Shown here in pieces: positions 1-8,722 of a stretch of DNA of 64,000 nucleotides. Made by a program: the position numbers and the translations under genes. The stretch spans positions 3,038,001 to 3,102,000 of the forward strand of contig NZ_JARUBH010000009.1 in assembly GCF_029626105.1 (NCBI RefSeq). Direction: 5' to 3'. Every line of letters starts with the position of its first letter. Positions within the stretch are counted from its first letter, which is position 1. Source of the stretch: Solwaraspora sp. WMMD792 (lineage in GTDB: Bacteria > Actinomycetota > Actinomycetes > Mycobacteriales > Micromonosporaceae). The notes below the pieces were generated by a model. The model saw only the letters and a program-made list of their open reading frames with translations. It searched no databases and was not told the origin of the DNA.

Positions 1-205
1 CCACCCGAACCGGGCCGGACCGGCCGGCGTTGGACGCGGTGGTCCGGGGCCGGGTGTTCCTGACGGCGCGCGTCACGGTGTCGCCTCCCCCGCGCTGCGG
101 GGCCGCACCGGGCCCCGTCGGCTGTGCTCACTGACCGACCGATCGTGGCAGCCGACGGCGGCGGTACGCGGGGGTTCCTCGGATTTCAGCCGGTCGGGTC
201 AGCCC

Positions 206-235
206 GGCCCGGCCTCGATCGGCTCGGGCCGGGCC
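206..235 (-). terminator. Hairpin downstream of the SPFH gene
   Basis: Perfect 9-bp arms (GGCCCGGCC at 206-214 and GGCCGGGCC at 227-235) enclose a 12-base loop. The hairpin lies just beyond the stop codon of the minus-strand SPFH gene, where a terminator is expected. There is no clear U-tract, as is common in actinomycetes. I see no gene in bases 1-205. Confidence 0.5.
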
Positions 236-246
236 CCGGCTGTGGG

Positions 247-1386
247 TCAGCCGCGTTCGGCCTGCGGGCGCTGCTGCTCGGCGCTCAGCTCGCCGAGCAG
301 CTCGGACGCGGGCACCGGCTCGGGCGCGGGCAGCCCGGCCGGCCGGGCCTTGGCGCCGCCGGTCGCCGTACCGCCGCTGGTGACCTGCTCGGCGGCCCGC
401 ACCTCGTCGTTGACCCGCTGCGCCTCGGCGGCGGCGGCCTCGGCCGCCTCGGCCGCCTCCCGCTCCACGGCGCTGGAGTCGACCTCCTGCGACGGCGCGT
501 CACCGACCATCTGGCTGAGCCCGCCGAGCGCCCCGCCCAGACCTTCGAGGGCCTTGGTCAGCTCGGCCGGGACGATCCACATCTTGTTGGACTGGCCGTT
601 GGCGATCTGCGGCAGCGCCTGCAGGTACTGGTAGGCGAGCACCTTCTGGCTCGGATTGGCCTGGTGGATGGCGTCGAATACGGTCCGGATCGCCTTCGCC
701 TGGCCTTCGGCCTGCAGGATCCGGGCCTGCCGGTCACCGTCGGCGCGCAGCACCGCGGCCTGCTTCTCGCCCTCGGCACCGAGGATCTGCGACTGCTTGT
801 GCCCCTCGGCGGTGAGGATCGCGGCGCGGCGGTCCCGCTCGGCGCGCATCTGCTTCTCCATCGAGTCGCGGATGCTCGGCGGCGGCTCGATCGCCTTGAT
901 CTCCACCCGGGTCACCTTGATGCCCCACCGGCCGGTGGTCTCGTCCAGCACACCGGACAGGTGCTGGTTGATCTCCTCACGGCTGGTCAGCGCCCGCTCC
1001 AGGTCGAGCGAGCCGATGACGTTACGCAGCGTGGTGACGGTGAGCTGCTCGATCGCCTGCAGGAAGTTGGCGATCTCGTAGGTGGCGGCCCGGGGGTCGA
1101 CGACCTTGAAGTACAGGACGGTGTCGATCGACACCACCAGGTTGTCCGAGGTGATCACCGGTTGGGGCGGGAAGCTGACCACCTGTTCCCGCATGTCGAC
1201 CTTGGCCCGTACGGTGTCGACGAACGGGACGAGCAAGTTGAGACCGGGAGTCATGGTGCGCTGGTACCGGCCGAGCCGTTCGACCAGGTCCATCCGCTGC
1301 TGCGGAACGATCCGCACCGCCCGGATCAGGGTTATCACCGTGATCAGGGCGACCGCCCCGACCAGCACCGCGATCACTAAGTCCAT
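247..1386 (-). CDS. SPFH/band 7 (stomatin-like) membrane protein
   Basis: A 379-residue protein with one N-terminal membrane segment (about residues 3-22), then an SPFH/band-7 domain (about 25-200: 'IVPQQRMDLVERLGRY', 'PGLNLLVPFVDTV'). A long Ala/Glu-rich helical region with QmcA/stomatin-type repeats ('AEGEKQAAVLRADGDRQA') follows, and a Pro/Ala-rich tail. Family members oligomerise at the membrane and scaffold lipid microdomains or proteases. The start has a GAAGGTG ribosome-binding site. It lies 47 bp downstream of an NfeD gene on the same strand, the classic stomatin-NfeD pairing, so the two proteins probably act together. This pair matches the Rv1488-Rv1487 arrangement of mycobacteria (from memory). 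Confidence 0.92.
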   Translation of the reverse strand: MDLVIAVLVGAVALITVITLIRAVRIVPQQRMDLVERLGRYQRTMTPGLNLLVPFVDTVRAKVDMREQVVSFPPQPVITSDNLVVSIDTVLYFKVVDPRAATYEIANFLQAIEQLTVTTLRNVIGSLDLERALTSREEINQHLSGVLDETTGRWGIKVTRVEIKAIEPPPSIRDSMEKQMRAERDRRAAILTAEGHKQSQILGAEGEKQAAVLRADGDRQARILQAEGQAKAIRTVFDAIHQANPSQKVLAYQYLQALPQIANGQSNKMWIVPAELTKALEGLGGALGGLSQMVGDAPSQEVDSSAVEREAAEAAEAAAAEAQRVNDEVRAAEQVTSGGTATGGAKARPAGLPAPEPVPASELLGELSAEQQRPQAERG

Positions 1387-1433
1387 CGTCGTTCACCTTC
1401 TCGGCTCGGGATGTTGATGCCGGCCCGGGGTGT

Positions 1434-1892
1434 TCATGCCGGTCCGCCGCCGGTGACGTCGTCCCGCCAGACGAGCGCGGTGACGCCCTTGACCTGGATC
1501 ACCTGTACCCGTTCGCCGGGGGCGAAGACCTGGGTGCCGTCGTACGAGCGGGCGCTCCACAACTCGCCGTCGATCTTGACCTGGCCGCCGTCGGCGTCCA
1601 CCCGCTCCAGCACCAACGCCGACGCGCCCTCGATCGCCTGCACGCCGAACGGTTCCTCGCCACCGCTGAGCGCGGACTGCCGGTGCCGCTGAATGACCGG
1701 CCGGACGGCGACCACGGTCAGCGCCGAGACGGCGGCGAAGACCAGGGCCTGGGCGGCGACCGGGGCACCGAGGGCGGCGGCGATCGCCGCGGCGAACGCG
1801 CCGGCGGCGAACATGACGAGGAACAGCGTCGCGGTGAATAATTCCGCGACCGCGAGTACGACGCCCAATACGATCCACAGGACGGGTTCCAC
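1434..1892 (-). CDS. NfeD-like membrane protein
   Basis: From the GTG at 1892 the protein is 152 residues: 'VEPVLWIVLGVVLAVAELFT', then two or three closely packed hydrophobic helices (about 3-70), then a C-terminal OB-fold-like NfeD domain ('ALVLERVDADGGQVKIDGELW', 'GERVQVIQVKGVTALV'). This is the short NfeD class, lacking the ClpP-like protease domain. It precedes the SPFH gene in the same transcription unit and presumably assists or anchors its oligomer. The reading frame stays open further upstream, but those codons look non-coding, so the GTG that gives the membrane helix at the N-terminus is preferred. No good ribosome-binding site is visible. Confidence 0.85.
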   Translation of the reverse strand: MEPVLWIVLGVVLAVAELFTATLFLVMFAAGAFAAAIAAALGAPVAAQALVFAAVSALTVVAVRPVIQRHRQSALSGGEEPFGVQAIEGASALVLERVDADGGQVKIDGELWSARSYDGTQVFAPGERVQVIQVKGVTALVWRDDVTGGGPA

Positions 1893-2033
1893 ACACCGAT
1901 CGTGACATGTCCGCGCACCACCGGCGACCCGGGAACCGACAAATCGGGCACTTATCGGCGCGCCGTGCCCGACCCTTCCACCCTGAGTCACGCACCAGTC
2001 GCATCTGAGTCAACGAGCAAGGAGCAGGTACGC

Positions 2034-3365
2034 GTGTCCGCACCCCTGTCCCCCGACACCATCAGCATGATCGACACCGCGGTCGCCGAGACCCAGTCGT
2101 ACGGTCGGGCGCCCTCCGTCGTCCTCGGCGTGCTCCGGGACCGGCGGCTGGTGCACGTCGCGTCCGCCGGTGACCACCCGCCGCCCCACCCCGACCTGCA
2201 GTACCGGATCGGCTCGATCACCAAGACCTTCACCGCCACCCTGGTGCTGCGGCTGCGCGACGCCGGCCGGCTCGACCTCGACGACCGGCTCCGCGACCAT
2301 TTGCCCGACGTCCCGTTCGAGCGGATCACCCTGCGTCAGCTCCTCGGCCACGCCGCCGGACTGCAACGCGAACCGGACAGTGACGGCTGGTGGGAACGCG
2401 TCACCGGCACCGACGTCGCCACCCTGCTGGCCGGGCTCGGGCCGGACAAGGTGGCCTTCCCGCCACACCGCACGTACCACTACTCGAACCTGGCGTACGG
2501 GCTGCTCGGCGCCGCCCTGCACCGGATCACCGGCACGCCGTGGGCCGAACTGGTCGCCACCGACCTCCTCGGCCCGCTCGGCATGACCCGCACCACCTAC
2601 CACCCCACCGACCCGTACGCCGCCGGCTACGTGGTGCACCCGTGGCACGGCACGCTGCGCGAGGAGCCGCGTACCGACACCGGCGCGATGGCCCCCGCCG
2701 GCCAACTCTGGTCCACCGTCACCGACCTGAGCCGGTGGGCGGCGTTCCTCGCCGACCCGGACCCGGCGGTACTGGACCCCGACACGATGGCGGAGATGTG
2801 CCTGCCGGTGGCGATCAACGACCCGCAACGGTGGACCGGCGGCCACGGGCTCGGCCCCGAGCTGTACCGGGTCGGCGAGCGGGTCTTCGCCGGCCACGGC
2901 GGCTCGATGCCCGGCTACGTCGCGCTGCTCGCCGTGCACCGCGACACCGGCAGCGCGGTCGTCGCCTTTGCCAACTCCTACGGCTTCACCCGGGGCAGCA
3001 TCCGTGAGCTGGGGCTGCGGGTGCTGGTCGAGGTGCTCGACCGGGAACCGGTCGCGCCACGACCGTGGCGGCCGGGCACCCTGCCGCCGCCGGAGATCGA
3101 CGCCATCTGCGGCCGGTGGTGGTGGATGGGACGGGAGATGCAGGTCTCCTGGGACGCCGACGCCGCCGAACTGGTCCTCACCCTGCTCGGGCCGGTGCAG
3201 CCGGTGACGTCGCGGTTCGTCGCGGCGGGTACGGACCGCTGGCAGGGCCGCAGCGGCGCCCAGCAGGGCGAGATCCTCACCGTACGGCGTGGACCGACCG
3301 GCATCCCGACGGCGCTGGACCTGGCCACCTTCGTCCTCACCCGCGACCCGGACGACCTCGGCTGA
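2034..3365 (+). CDS. Serine hydrolase, beta-lactamase class C/esterase family
   Basis: A 443-residue protein starting at GTG 2034, six to nine bases after a clear AAGGAG. It carries the penicillin-binding-protein-like catalytic motifs: SITK at residues 61-64 (nucleophile Ser61, Lys64), YSN at 150-152, and an HGG box late in the domain ('GHGGSMPGY') replacing KTG. These define the class C beta-lactamase/D-aminopeptidase/esterase fold. The last ~90 residues form an extra beta-rich domain ('PEIDAICGRWWWMGREMQVSW') as in related peptidases. No signal peptide is evident, so it may be cytoplasmic. Substrate unknown: a small ester or a peptidoglycan fragment is possible. It is transcribed away from the NfeD gene. 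Confidence 0.85.
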   Translation: MSAPLSPDTISMIDTAVAETQSYGRAPSVVLGVLRDRRLVHVASAGDHPPPHPDLQYRIGSITKTFTATLVLRLRDAGRLDLDDRLRDHLPDVPFERITLRQLLGHAAGLQREPDSDGWWERVTGTDVATLLAGLGPDKVAFPPHRTYHYSNLAYGLLGAALHRITGTPWAELVATDLLGPLGMTRTTYHPTDPYAAGYVVHPWHGTLREEPRTDTGAMAPAGQLWSTVTDLSRWAAFLADPDPAVLDPDTMAEMCLPVAINDPQRWTGGHGLGPELYRVGERVFAGHGGSMPGYVALLAVHRDTGSAVVAFANSYGFTRGSIRELGLRVLVEVLDREPVAPRPWRPGTLPPPEIDAICGRWWWMGREMQVSWDADAAELVLTLLGPVQPVTSRFVAAGTDRWQGRSGAQQGEILTVRRGPTGIPTALDLATFVLTRDPDDLG

Positions 3366-3381
3366 CCGGCCGCCGGCACAC

Positions 3382-3441
3382 CACTGCGGCGGCACGGTCG
3401 GCTCGCTGTCACCGCACGCCGGCTCACTGCGGCGGTACGGT
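3382..3441. repeat. Short imperfect direct repeat at the end of the DUF3097 gene
   Basis: CACTGCGGCGGCACGGT (3382-3398) and CACTGCGGCGGTACGGT (3425-3441) match at 16 of 17 positions, 43 bp apart. The second copy encodes the last residues and stop of the DUF3097 gene. The first lies in the spacer between convergent genes and looks like a local duplication of the gene's tail. Confidence 0.6.
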
Positions 3442-4248
3442 GACGAAGTCGATCAGCCGCTCCATCGCGTTGATCAGCGGCGTCTCCACGTCCTGATAAC
3501 TGTGCACACTGGACAAGATGCGGCGCCACAGCTGTGCCGGATCGGATACGCCGACCGCCGCGCAGACGCCTTCCTTCCACGGCTGTCCGGGCGGGATCCG
3601 GGGCCACTGCCGCAACCCGATCCGGTCCGGTCTGACCGCCTGCCACACGTCCACGTACGGATGCCCGGTGACCAGCACGTACGGCGAGGTGACCGTGGCG
3701 ACGACCCGGCTCTCCTTGGACCCGGGGACCAGGTGGTCGACCAGCACGCCGAGCCGGCGCTGCGGGCCGGGCGCGAACCCGGCCACCGCTGCGGCGAGGC
3801 CGTCGATGCCGTCCAACGGTTCGACGACGACGCCCTCGACCCGCAGGTCGTCGCCCCAGATCCGCTCGATGAGCGCGGCGTCGTGCACCCCCTCCACCCA
3901 GATCCGGCTGGCCTGGGCGACCCGGGCCGGCCGGTGGCCGACCGCGACCGACCCGGACGCGGTGCGCTGCCGCTGCCGGGGCGCCGTCGGCTCGCGGGGC
4001 GGCCGGCGCAGCGTCACCGGCTGGCCGTCGAGCAGGAAACCGGCCGGGACCAGTGGGAAATGTCGTCGGCGGCCGTGCCGGTCCTCCAGCGTCACCGCGC
4101 CGGACTCGAAGCCGACGACCGCGCCGCAGAACCCGGAGTCGGCGTCCTCCACCACGAGGTCGGGCTCGGCGTCGACCTCCGGCACCACCCGGCGGCGGCG
4201 CCAGTTGCCCGCCAACACGTCGTCGCCGTACCGCCGGTCACCGCCCAC
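3424..4248 (-). CDS. DUF3097 family protein
   Basis: An actinobacterial DUF3097 protein of unknown function, 274 residues from the GTG at 4248. Recognisable blocks are 'RRYGDDVLAGNWRRRRVVPE' at the N-terminus, 'GFCGAVVGFE', 'FPLVPAGFLLDGQPVTL', and a Toprim-like stretch 'RIWVEGVHDAALIERIWGDD' with 'VVVEPLDGIDGL' and 'LGVLVDHLVPGSKESRVVA'. The Toprim resemblance (conserved E, then DxxxxGSKE) hints at nucleic-acid processing, but this is inference. The frame is open upstream to 4743. A GTG at 4305 and an ATG at 4371 are alternatives, but the ATG coincides with the divergent gene's start and the upstream residues look non-coding. Confidence 0.85.
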   Translation of the reverse strand: MGGDRRYGDDVLAGNWRRRRVVPEVDAEPDLVVEDADSGFCGAVVGFESGAVTLEDRHGRRRHFPLVPAGFLLDGQPVTLRRPPREPTAPRQRQRTASGSVAVGHRPARVAQASRIWVEGVHDAALIERIWGDDLRVEGVVVEPLDGIDGLAAAVAGFAPGPQRRLGVLVDHLVPGSKESRVVATVTSPYVLVTGHPYVDVWQAVRPDRIGLRQWPRIPPGQPWKEGVCAAVGVSDPAQLWRRILSSVHSYQDVETPLINAMERLIDFVTVPPQ

Positions 4249-4369
4249 GTCCGGCAGGCTAACCGCACCGGCCGGCGATGGCCCGCCGACGCGCCGACCG
4301 GACACCCCCGACGGTGACCTGCCGCCCGGTGTCGAGACAACCGGCAGCGCGGCACGTACCCTAGCGTGC

Positions 4370-5161
4370 ATGTCCCCCGCAGCAGGCGCGGCGACCCTCG
4401 CGACGCGCCGCTCCAGCCGGTTCGTGGCCTGGGTGCGCGCGTGGCGCGCCGGCCTGGTGCCGTACGACGAGATAGCCGACGAGATAGCCGGCGACGAGGA
4501 GCATCTGGTCGCCGACGCACCCGGTGCCTGGACCGACCTGCCGTTGCGCGACGCACTGTCCTGCTTCGCGAAGCTGCCGCCGGACGAGATCCGGCTGGCG
4601 TTGCCGGCGCCCGGCGACCCGCGTGGCCTGCCCGGTCCGGGCGAGTTCACCGGCGCGGCGCTGCTGGCCGGCGAAGCGGTGGTGGCGCGCGGGCTGGGCG
4701 TCATCCCCGAAGTACGCTCGCACACGTCCGGGTCCGGGGTCACCTTCGAGACGGTGCTGTGGCGGATCTACCCGCTGCCGCAGGAGCTGCCCGCCGCCGG
4801 GCACGCCGGGCCGAGCGCTGCCGAGGCCGAGGCCGAGTTGTCCACCGCGCTGGCCGAGACGACCACGGCGCTGACCCGACTGGACGTCGCCCACTGGCGG
4901 CCGGAGCTGGCCGGGGCGCTGGCCGCGCTGCGCCGCCCGGACGGCGGGATGGACCTGCCGCCCGGATTCGATCCGCGGGCCCGCCGGCTGTTCGCCCGGG
5001 CCAGCGTGCTGGACCAGGTCCTGGCGCTCGCCGAGCACGTCGCTCCCGGCGGTGCCGTCAACGGCTACGAGGCCCAGCAGCGCGACGCCGCGCTGCGACC
5101 GCTGACCACCGCCTGCCGCCGGGCGCTGGTCGCCGCCTGCAACGCCCCGCTGCGACCCTGA
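4370..5161 (+). CDS. Conserved actinobacterial hypothetical protein
   Basis: A 263-residue protein with no domain I recognise. The N-terminal third is helical and acidic ('VRAWRAGLVPYDEIADEIAG'). A central block, 'EAVVARGLGVIPEVRSHTSG' followed by 'FETVLWRIYPLPQELP', looks like the conserved core. The C-terminal half is an Ala-rich helical region. There is no signal peptide or membrane segment. A TACCCT -10-like hexamer lies 7 bases before the ATG, suggesting a leaderless transcript. It is transcribed divergently from DUF3097, with the two upstream regions back to back, a pairing I believe is common in Micromonosporaceae. Confidence 0.75.
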   Translation: MSPAAGAATLATRRSSRFVAWVRAWRAGLVPYDEIADEIAGDEEHLVADAPGAWTDLPLRDALSCFAKLPPDEIRLALPAPGDPRGLPGPGEFTGAALLAGEAVVARGLGVIPEVRSHTSGSGVTFETVLWRIYPLPQELPAAGHAGPSAAEAEAELSTALAETTTALTRLDVAHWRPELAGALAALRRPDGGMDLPPGFDPRARRLFARASVLDQVLALAEHVAPGGAVNGYEAQQRDAALRPLTTACRRALVAACNAPLRP

Positions 5162-5192
5162 CTGCCGATCGCGGTCGGACGGGGCGGTGGCG

Positions 5193-5972
5193 TCAGATCT
5201 CGTCGATCAGGTCGGCCACCGACGGGACGATCCGCGACGGCCGGTACGGGTAGCGGTCGATGTCGGTGCGGCTGCTGATCCCGGTGAGCACCAGGATCGT
5301 CTGCAGTCCTGCCTCCAGCCCGCACAGCACGTCGGTGTCCATCCGGTCGCCGATCATCGCGGTGCTCTCCGAGTGCGCGTCGATCGTGTTCAACGCCGAC
5401 CGCATCATCATCGGGTTCGGCTTGCCGACGAAGTACGGCTCCACCCCGGTCGCCTTCGAGATCATCGCCGCGACCGAACCGGCCGCCGGCAGCGCACCCT
5501 CGGTCGACGGCCCGGTCGGGTCCGGGTTGGTGCAGATGAACCGGGCCCCGCCGTTGATCAGCCGGACCGCCTTGGTGATCGCCTCGAAGCTGTAGGTGCG
5601 GGTCTCCCCCAGCACCACGTAGTCCGGCGCGTAGTCGGACAGGATGTAGCCGACCGCGTGCATCGCCGTGGTCAGCCCGGCCTCACCGATGACGTACGCG
5701 GTGCCCCCCGGCCGCTGGTCGGCGAGAAACTGCGCGGTGGCCAGCGCCGCCGTCCAGATCGCCTGCTCCGGCACGTCGAACCCCATCCGGGTGAGCCGGG
5801 CCTGCAGGTCGCGGGGGGTGTAGATGGAGTTGTTGGTCAGCACCAGGAACGGTTTGCCGGAGGCGCGCAGCCGGTTGATGAACTCCGGCGCACCGGGGAC
5901 CGGTTGGCCCTCGTGCACCAGCACACCGTCCATGTCGGTCAGCCAACTCTCGACGGGCTTACGGTCGGTCAC
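5193..5972 (-). CDS. HAD-IIA family hydrolase (NagD/phosphatase type)
   Basis: From the GTG at 5972 the protein is 259 residues. HAD motif I is 'WLTDMDGVLVHEG' (nucleophile Asp), motif II 'PFLVLTNNS', motif III around 'FVGKPNP', and motif IV 'AMIGDRMDTDVLCG'. The cap between motifs II and III is the NagD/IIA type ('TNPDPTGPSTEGALPAAGS'). Such enzymes dephosphorylate sugar phosphates, nucleotides or p-nitrophenyl phosphate; the substrate here is unknown. The start overlaps the ferrochelatase stop by 4 bases (GTGA) with a GGAG ribosome-binding site inside hemH, so translation is coupled. It is the last gene of the fabG-inhA-hemH unit. Confidence 0.9.
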   Translation of the reverse strand: MTDRKPVESWLTDMDGVLVHEGQPVPGAPEFINRLRASGKPFLVLTNNSIYTPRDLQARLTRMGFDVPEQAIWTAALATAQFLADQRPGGTAYVIGEAGLTTAMHAVGYILSDYAPDYVVLGETRTYSFEAITKAVRLINGGARFICTNPDPTGPSTEGALPAAGSVAAMISKATGVEPYFVGKPNPMMMRSALNTIDAHSESTAMIGDRMDTDVLCGLEAGLQTILVLTGISSRTDIDRYPYRPSRIVPSVADLIDEI

Positions 5973-7009
5973 GAGGATCTCCGGGGGGTGGAAGAGGCAA
6001 TGCAGCAGTTCACCGGGCAGGTGTCCCAGACCGGCAGCGTACCGAGCCGCGCCCGGGTGACCGCGCCGTCCGGGCGCAGCCGCTCCGACACCAGATCCCG
6101 GACCATCGACACGAAGGCCGGGTGGGTGCCGGGGCTGGCCGCCCGGGCGTACGCCAGACCGAGCTCCTTGGCGGTCGCCGCCGCCTCGGTGTCCAGGTCC
6201 CAGACCACCTCCAGGTGGTCGGAGACGAAGCCGATCGGGCTGACCACCACCGCGGCGACCCCCTGACCGGCGAGTTCGCGCAGGTGGTCGTTGACGTCCG
6301 GCTCCAGCCAGGGCACCTGCGGCGGGCCGGACCGGCTCTGCCAGACCAGGTCGTACGGCAGGTCCGGGGCGGCGTCGGCGGCGACCAACCGGGCGGTCTC
6401 GGCCAGTTGGGCCTGGTAGCGCCCGCCCTCCGGGCCGGCGGCGGCAGCCGCGCTGGTCGGGACCGAGTGGGCGGTGAACACCAGCCGGGTACGCCGACGC
6501 AGCGCCGGGTCGACGGTGCCCAGCGCGGCCCGGACCGCTTCGACGTGCGGGCCGACGAACCCGGGATGGTCGTGGAACTGCCGTAGCTTGTCGATCACCG
6601 GGGCGTCCGAACCGACCGCCGCCCGCGCCGCGGCGATGTCCTCCTGGTACTGCCGGCACGACGAGTAGCCGCCGTAGGCGCTGGTGGCGAAGGCGAGGGC
6701 GCGGCGGACCCCGTCGTCGCGCATCCGGGCCACCGTGTCGGCCAGCATCGGATGCCAGTTGCGGTTGCCCCAGTACACCGGCAGGTCGATCCCGTGGGCG
6801 GCGAAGTCGGCGCGGATCGCGGCCAGCAGCTCCCGGCACTGCTGGTTGATCGGCGACACGCCGCCGAAGTGCTGGTAGTGCTCGGCGACCTCGGCCAGCC
6901 GCTCCGGCGGCACGTTGCGCCCTCGGGTCACGTTGCGCAGGAAGGGCAGCACGTCCTGCGAACCTTCCGGGCCGCCGAACGACAGCAGAACCAGTGCGTC
7001 GTACGCCAT
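5969..7009 (-). CDS. hemH: Ferrochelatase (probably coproporphyrin ferrochelatase)
   Basis: Inserts Fe2+ into a porphyrin late in haem synthesis. Actinobacterial enzymes of this type act on coproporphyrin III and are also called CpfC (established). The 346 residues include 'LLSFGGPEG' at the N-terminus, 'YWGNRNWHPML', the catalytic His181 in 'FTAHSVP', and 'PIGFVSDHLEVVWDLDTEA' with the conserved acidic residues. The C-terminus has Cys331, Cys335 and Cys336 ('DTCPVNCC'), consistent with the [2Fe-2S] cluster of actinobacterial ferrochelatases. The gene follows inhA by 52 bp and overlaps the HAD hydrolase. The fabG-inhA-hemH order is the same as in mycobacteria. Confidence 0.96.
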   Translation of the reverse strand: MAYDALVLLSFGGPEGSQDVLPFLRNVTRGRNVPPERLAEVAEHYQHFGGVSPINQQCRELLAAIRADFAAHGIDLPVYWGNRNWHPMLADTVARMRDDGVRRALAFATSAYGGYSSCRQYQEDIAAARAAVGSDAPVIDKLRQFHDHPGFVGPHVEAVRAALGTVDPALRRRTRLVFTAHSVPTSAAAAAGPEGGRYQAQLAETARLVAADAAPDLPYDLVWQSRSGPPQVPWLEPDVNDHLRELAGQGVAAVVVSPIGFVSDHLEVVWDLDTEAAATAKELGLAYARAASPGTHPAFVSMVRDLVSERLRPDGAVTRARLGTLPVWDTCPVNCCIASSTPRRSS

Positions 7010-7061
7010 GGGCCCTATTGTTCCTGGTCGGGCGGGGCCGGGCGGCGGCGCATCCCGAAGA

Positions 7062-7829
7062 TCAGGCGCCGATGGCGTGGAAGCCGCCGTCGACGTGCAC
7101 GATCTCGCCGGTGGTCGCCGGGAACCAGTCCGACAGCAGCGCCAGGCAGGCCCGCGCCGCCGGCTCCTGGTCGGTCAGCTGCCAGCCCAGCGGCGCCCGC
7201 TCGGTCCAGGCCTGCTCGAAGGCCTCGAAGCCGGGGATCGACTTGGCCGCCATGGTGCGCAGCGGGCCGGCGGAGACCAGGTTGCTGCGGATGCCCTTCG
7301 GTCCCAGGTGCAGCGCCAGGTAGCGGGACGCGGACTCCAGACCGGCCTTGGCGACGCCCATCCAGTCGTAGACCGGCCAGGCCAGGGTGGCGTCGAAGGT
7401 CAGCCCGACGACCGCGCCGCCGGGACGCATCAGCGGCAGCGCCGCCATCGCCAGTGACTTGTACGAGAAGGTGGAGATGTGCAGCGCGGTGGCCACGTCG
7501 TCCCAGGGCGCGTCGAGGAACCCGCCACCGAGGCAGCTCTGCGGGGCGAACCCGATCGAGTGCACCACCCCGTCGAGGCCGTCGACGTGACCGCCGACCT
7601 TGTCGGCCAACCCGGCCAGGTGCTCCGGGTTGGTCACGTCGAGCTCGATCACCGGCGCCTCGGCCGGCAGCCGCTTGGCGATCCGCTCCACCAGCGACAT
7701 CCGGCCGAACCCGGTGAGCACCACGGTGGCGCCGTTCTCCTGAGCGAGCTTCGCCACCGAGAAGGCGATCGACTGGTCGGTGATGACGCCGGTGACGAGC
7801 AGCCGCTTACCGGCCAGCAGTGCGGACAC
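7062..7829 (-). CDS. inhA: Enoyl-[acyl-carrier-protein] reductase (NADH), InhA/FabI type
   Basis: Catalyses the last reduction in each round of type II fatty-acid elongation. The 255 residues begin with the Rossmann motif 'LVTGVITDQSIAFSVA' typical of FabI/InhA. The catalytic pair is Tyr154 and Lys161 (YX6K, in 'PVYDWMGVAKAG'). The substrate-binding loop ('AAKSIPGFEAFEQAWTERAP') and C-terminal 'GEIVHVDGGFHAIGA' are present. It starts with GTG after GGAGAAA. It lies 87 bp downstream of fabG, reproducing the mabA-inhA pair. Producers of InhA/FabI inhibitors sometimes carry altered copies; nothing here suggests that. Confidence 0.96.
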   Translation of the reverse strand: MSALLAGKRLLVTGVITDQSIAFSVAKLAQENGATVVLTGFGRMSLVERIAKRLPAEAPVIELDVTNPEHLAGLADKVGGHVDGLDGVVHSIGFAPQSCLGGGFLDAPWDDVATALHISTFSYKSLAMAALPLMRPGGAVVGLTFDATLAWPVYDWMGVAKAGLESASRYLALHLGPKGIRSNLVSAGPLRTMAAKSIPGFEAFEQAWTERAPLGWQLTDQEPAARACLALLSDWFPATTGEIVHVDGGFHAIGA

Positions 7830-7916
7830 AGGTTTCTCCGTTCGGTGTTCGGTAGCCAGGTCGGGTCGGTGCGGTATCGCGGTCGGTACGGCTTCGCAGG
7901 TCGGTACGGCGCGAGG

Positions 7917-8636
<720 letters not shown>

Positions 8637-8708
8637 TCATTGATGATCCGGCTTTGGAGACTAGGTGCTACCGCCGGGTAAGCAGTAACCCGGGGGTGCT
8701 AGCTCCCC

Positions 8709-8722
8709 GGTGTCATGACACC
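8709..8722. promoter_or_regulatory. 14-bp perfect palindrome between fabG and the sensor kinase
   Basis: GGTGTCATGACACC is a perfect palindrome in the short divergent region, with a second small inverted repeat (CCGGGT/ACCCGG) just upstream. It could bind the NarL-type response regulator encoded downstream, or another dimeric regulator. It overlaps the ATG at 8715, one of the candidate kinase starts. Confidence 0.45.

Noticed and set aside
8709-8722. Ribosome-binding role for the sequence before the ATG at 8715
   Set aside because: The sequence is a perfect palindrome rather than a Shine-Dalgarno; the kinase start remains uncertain.
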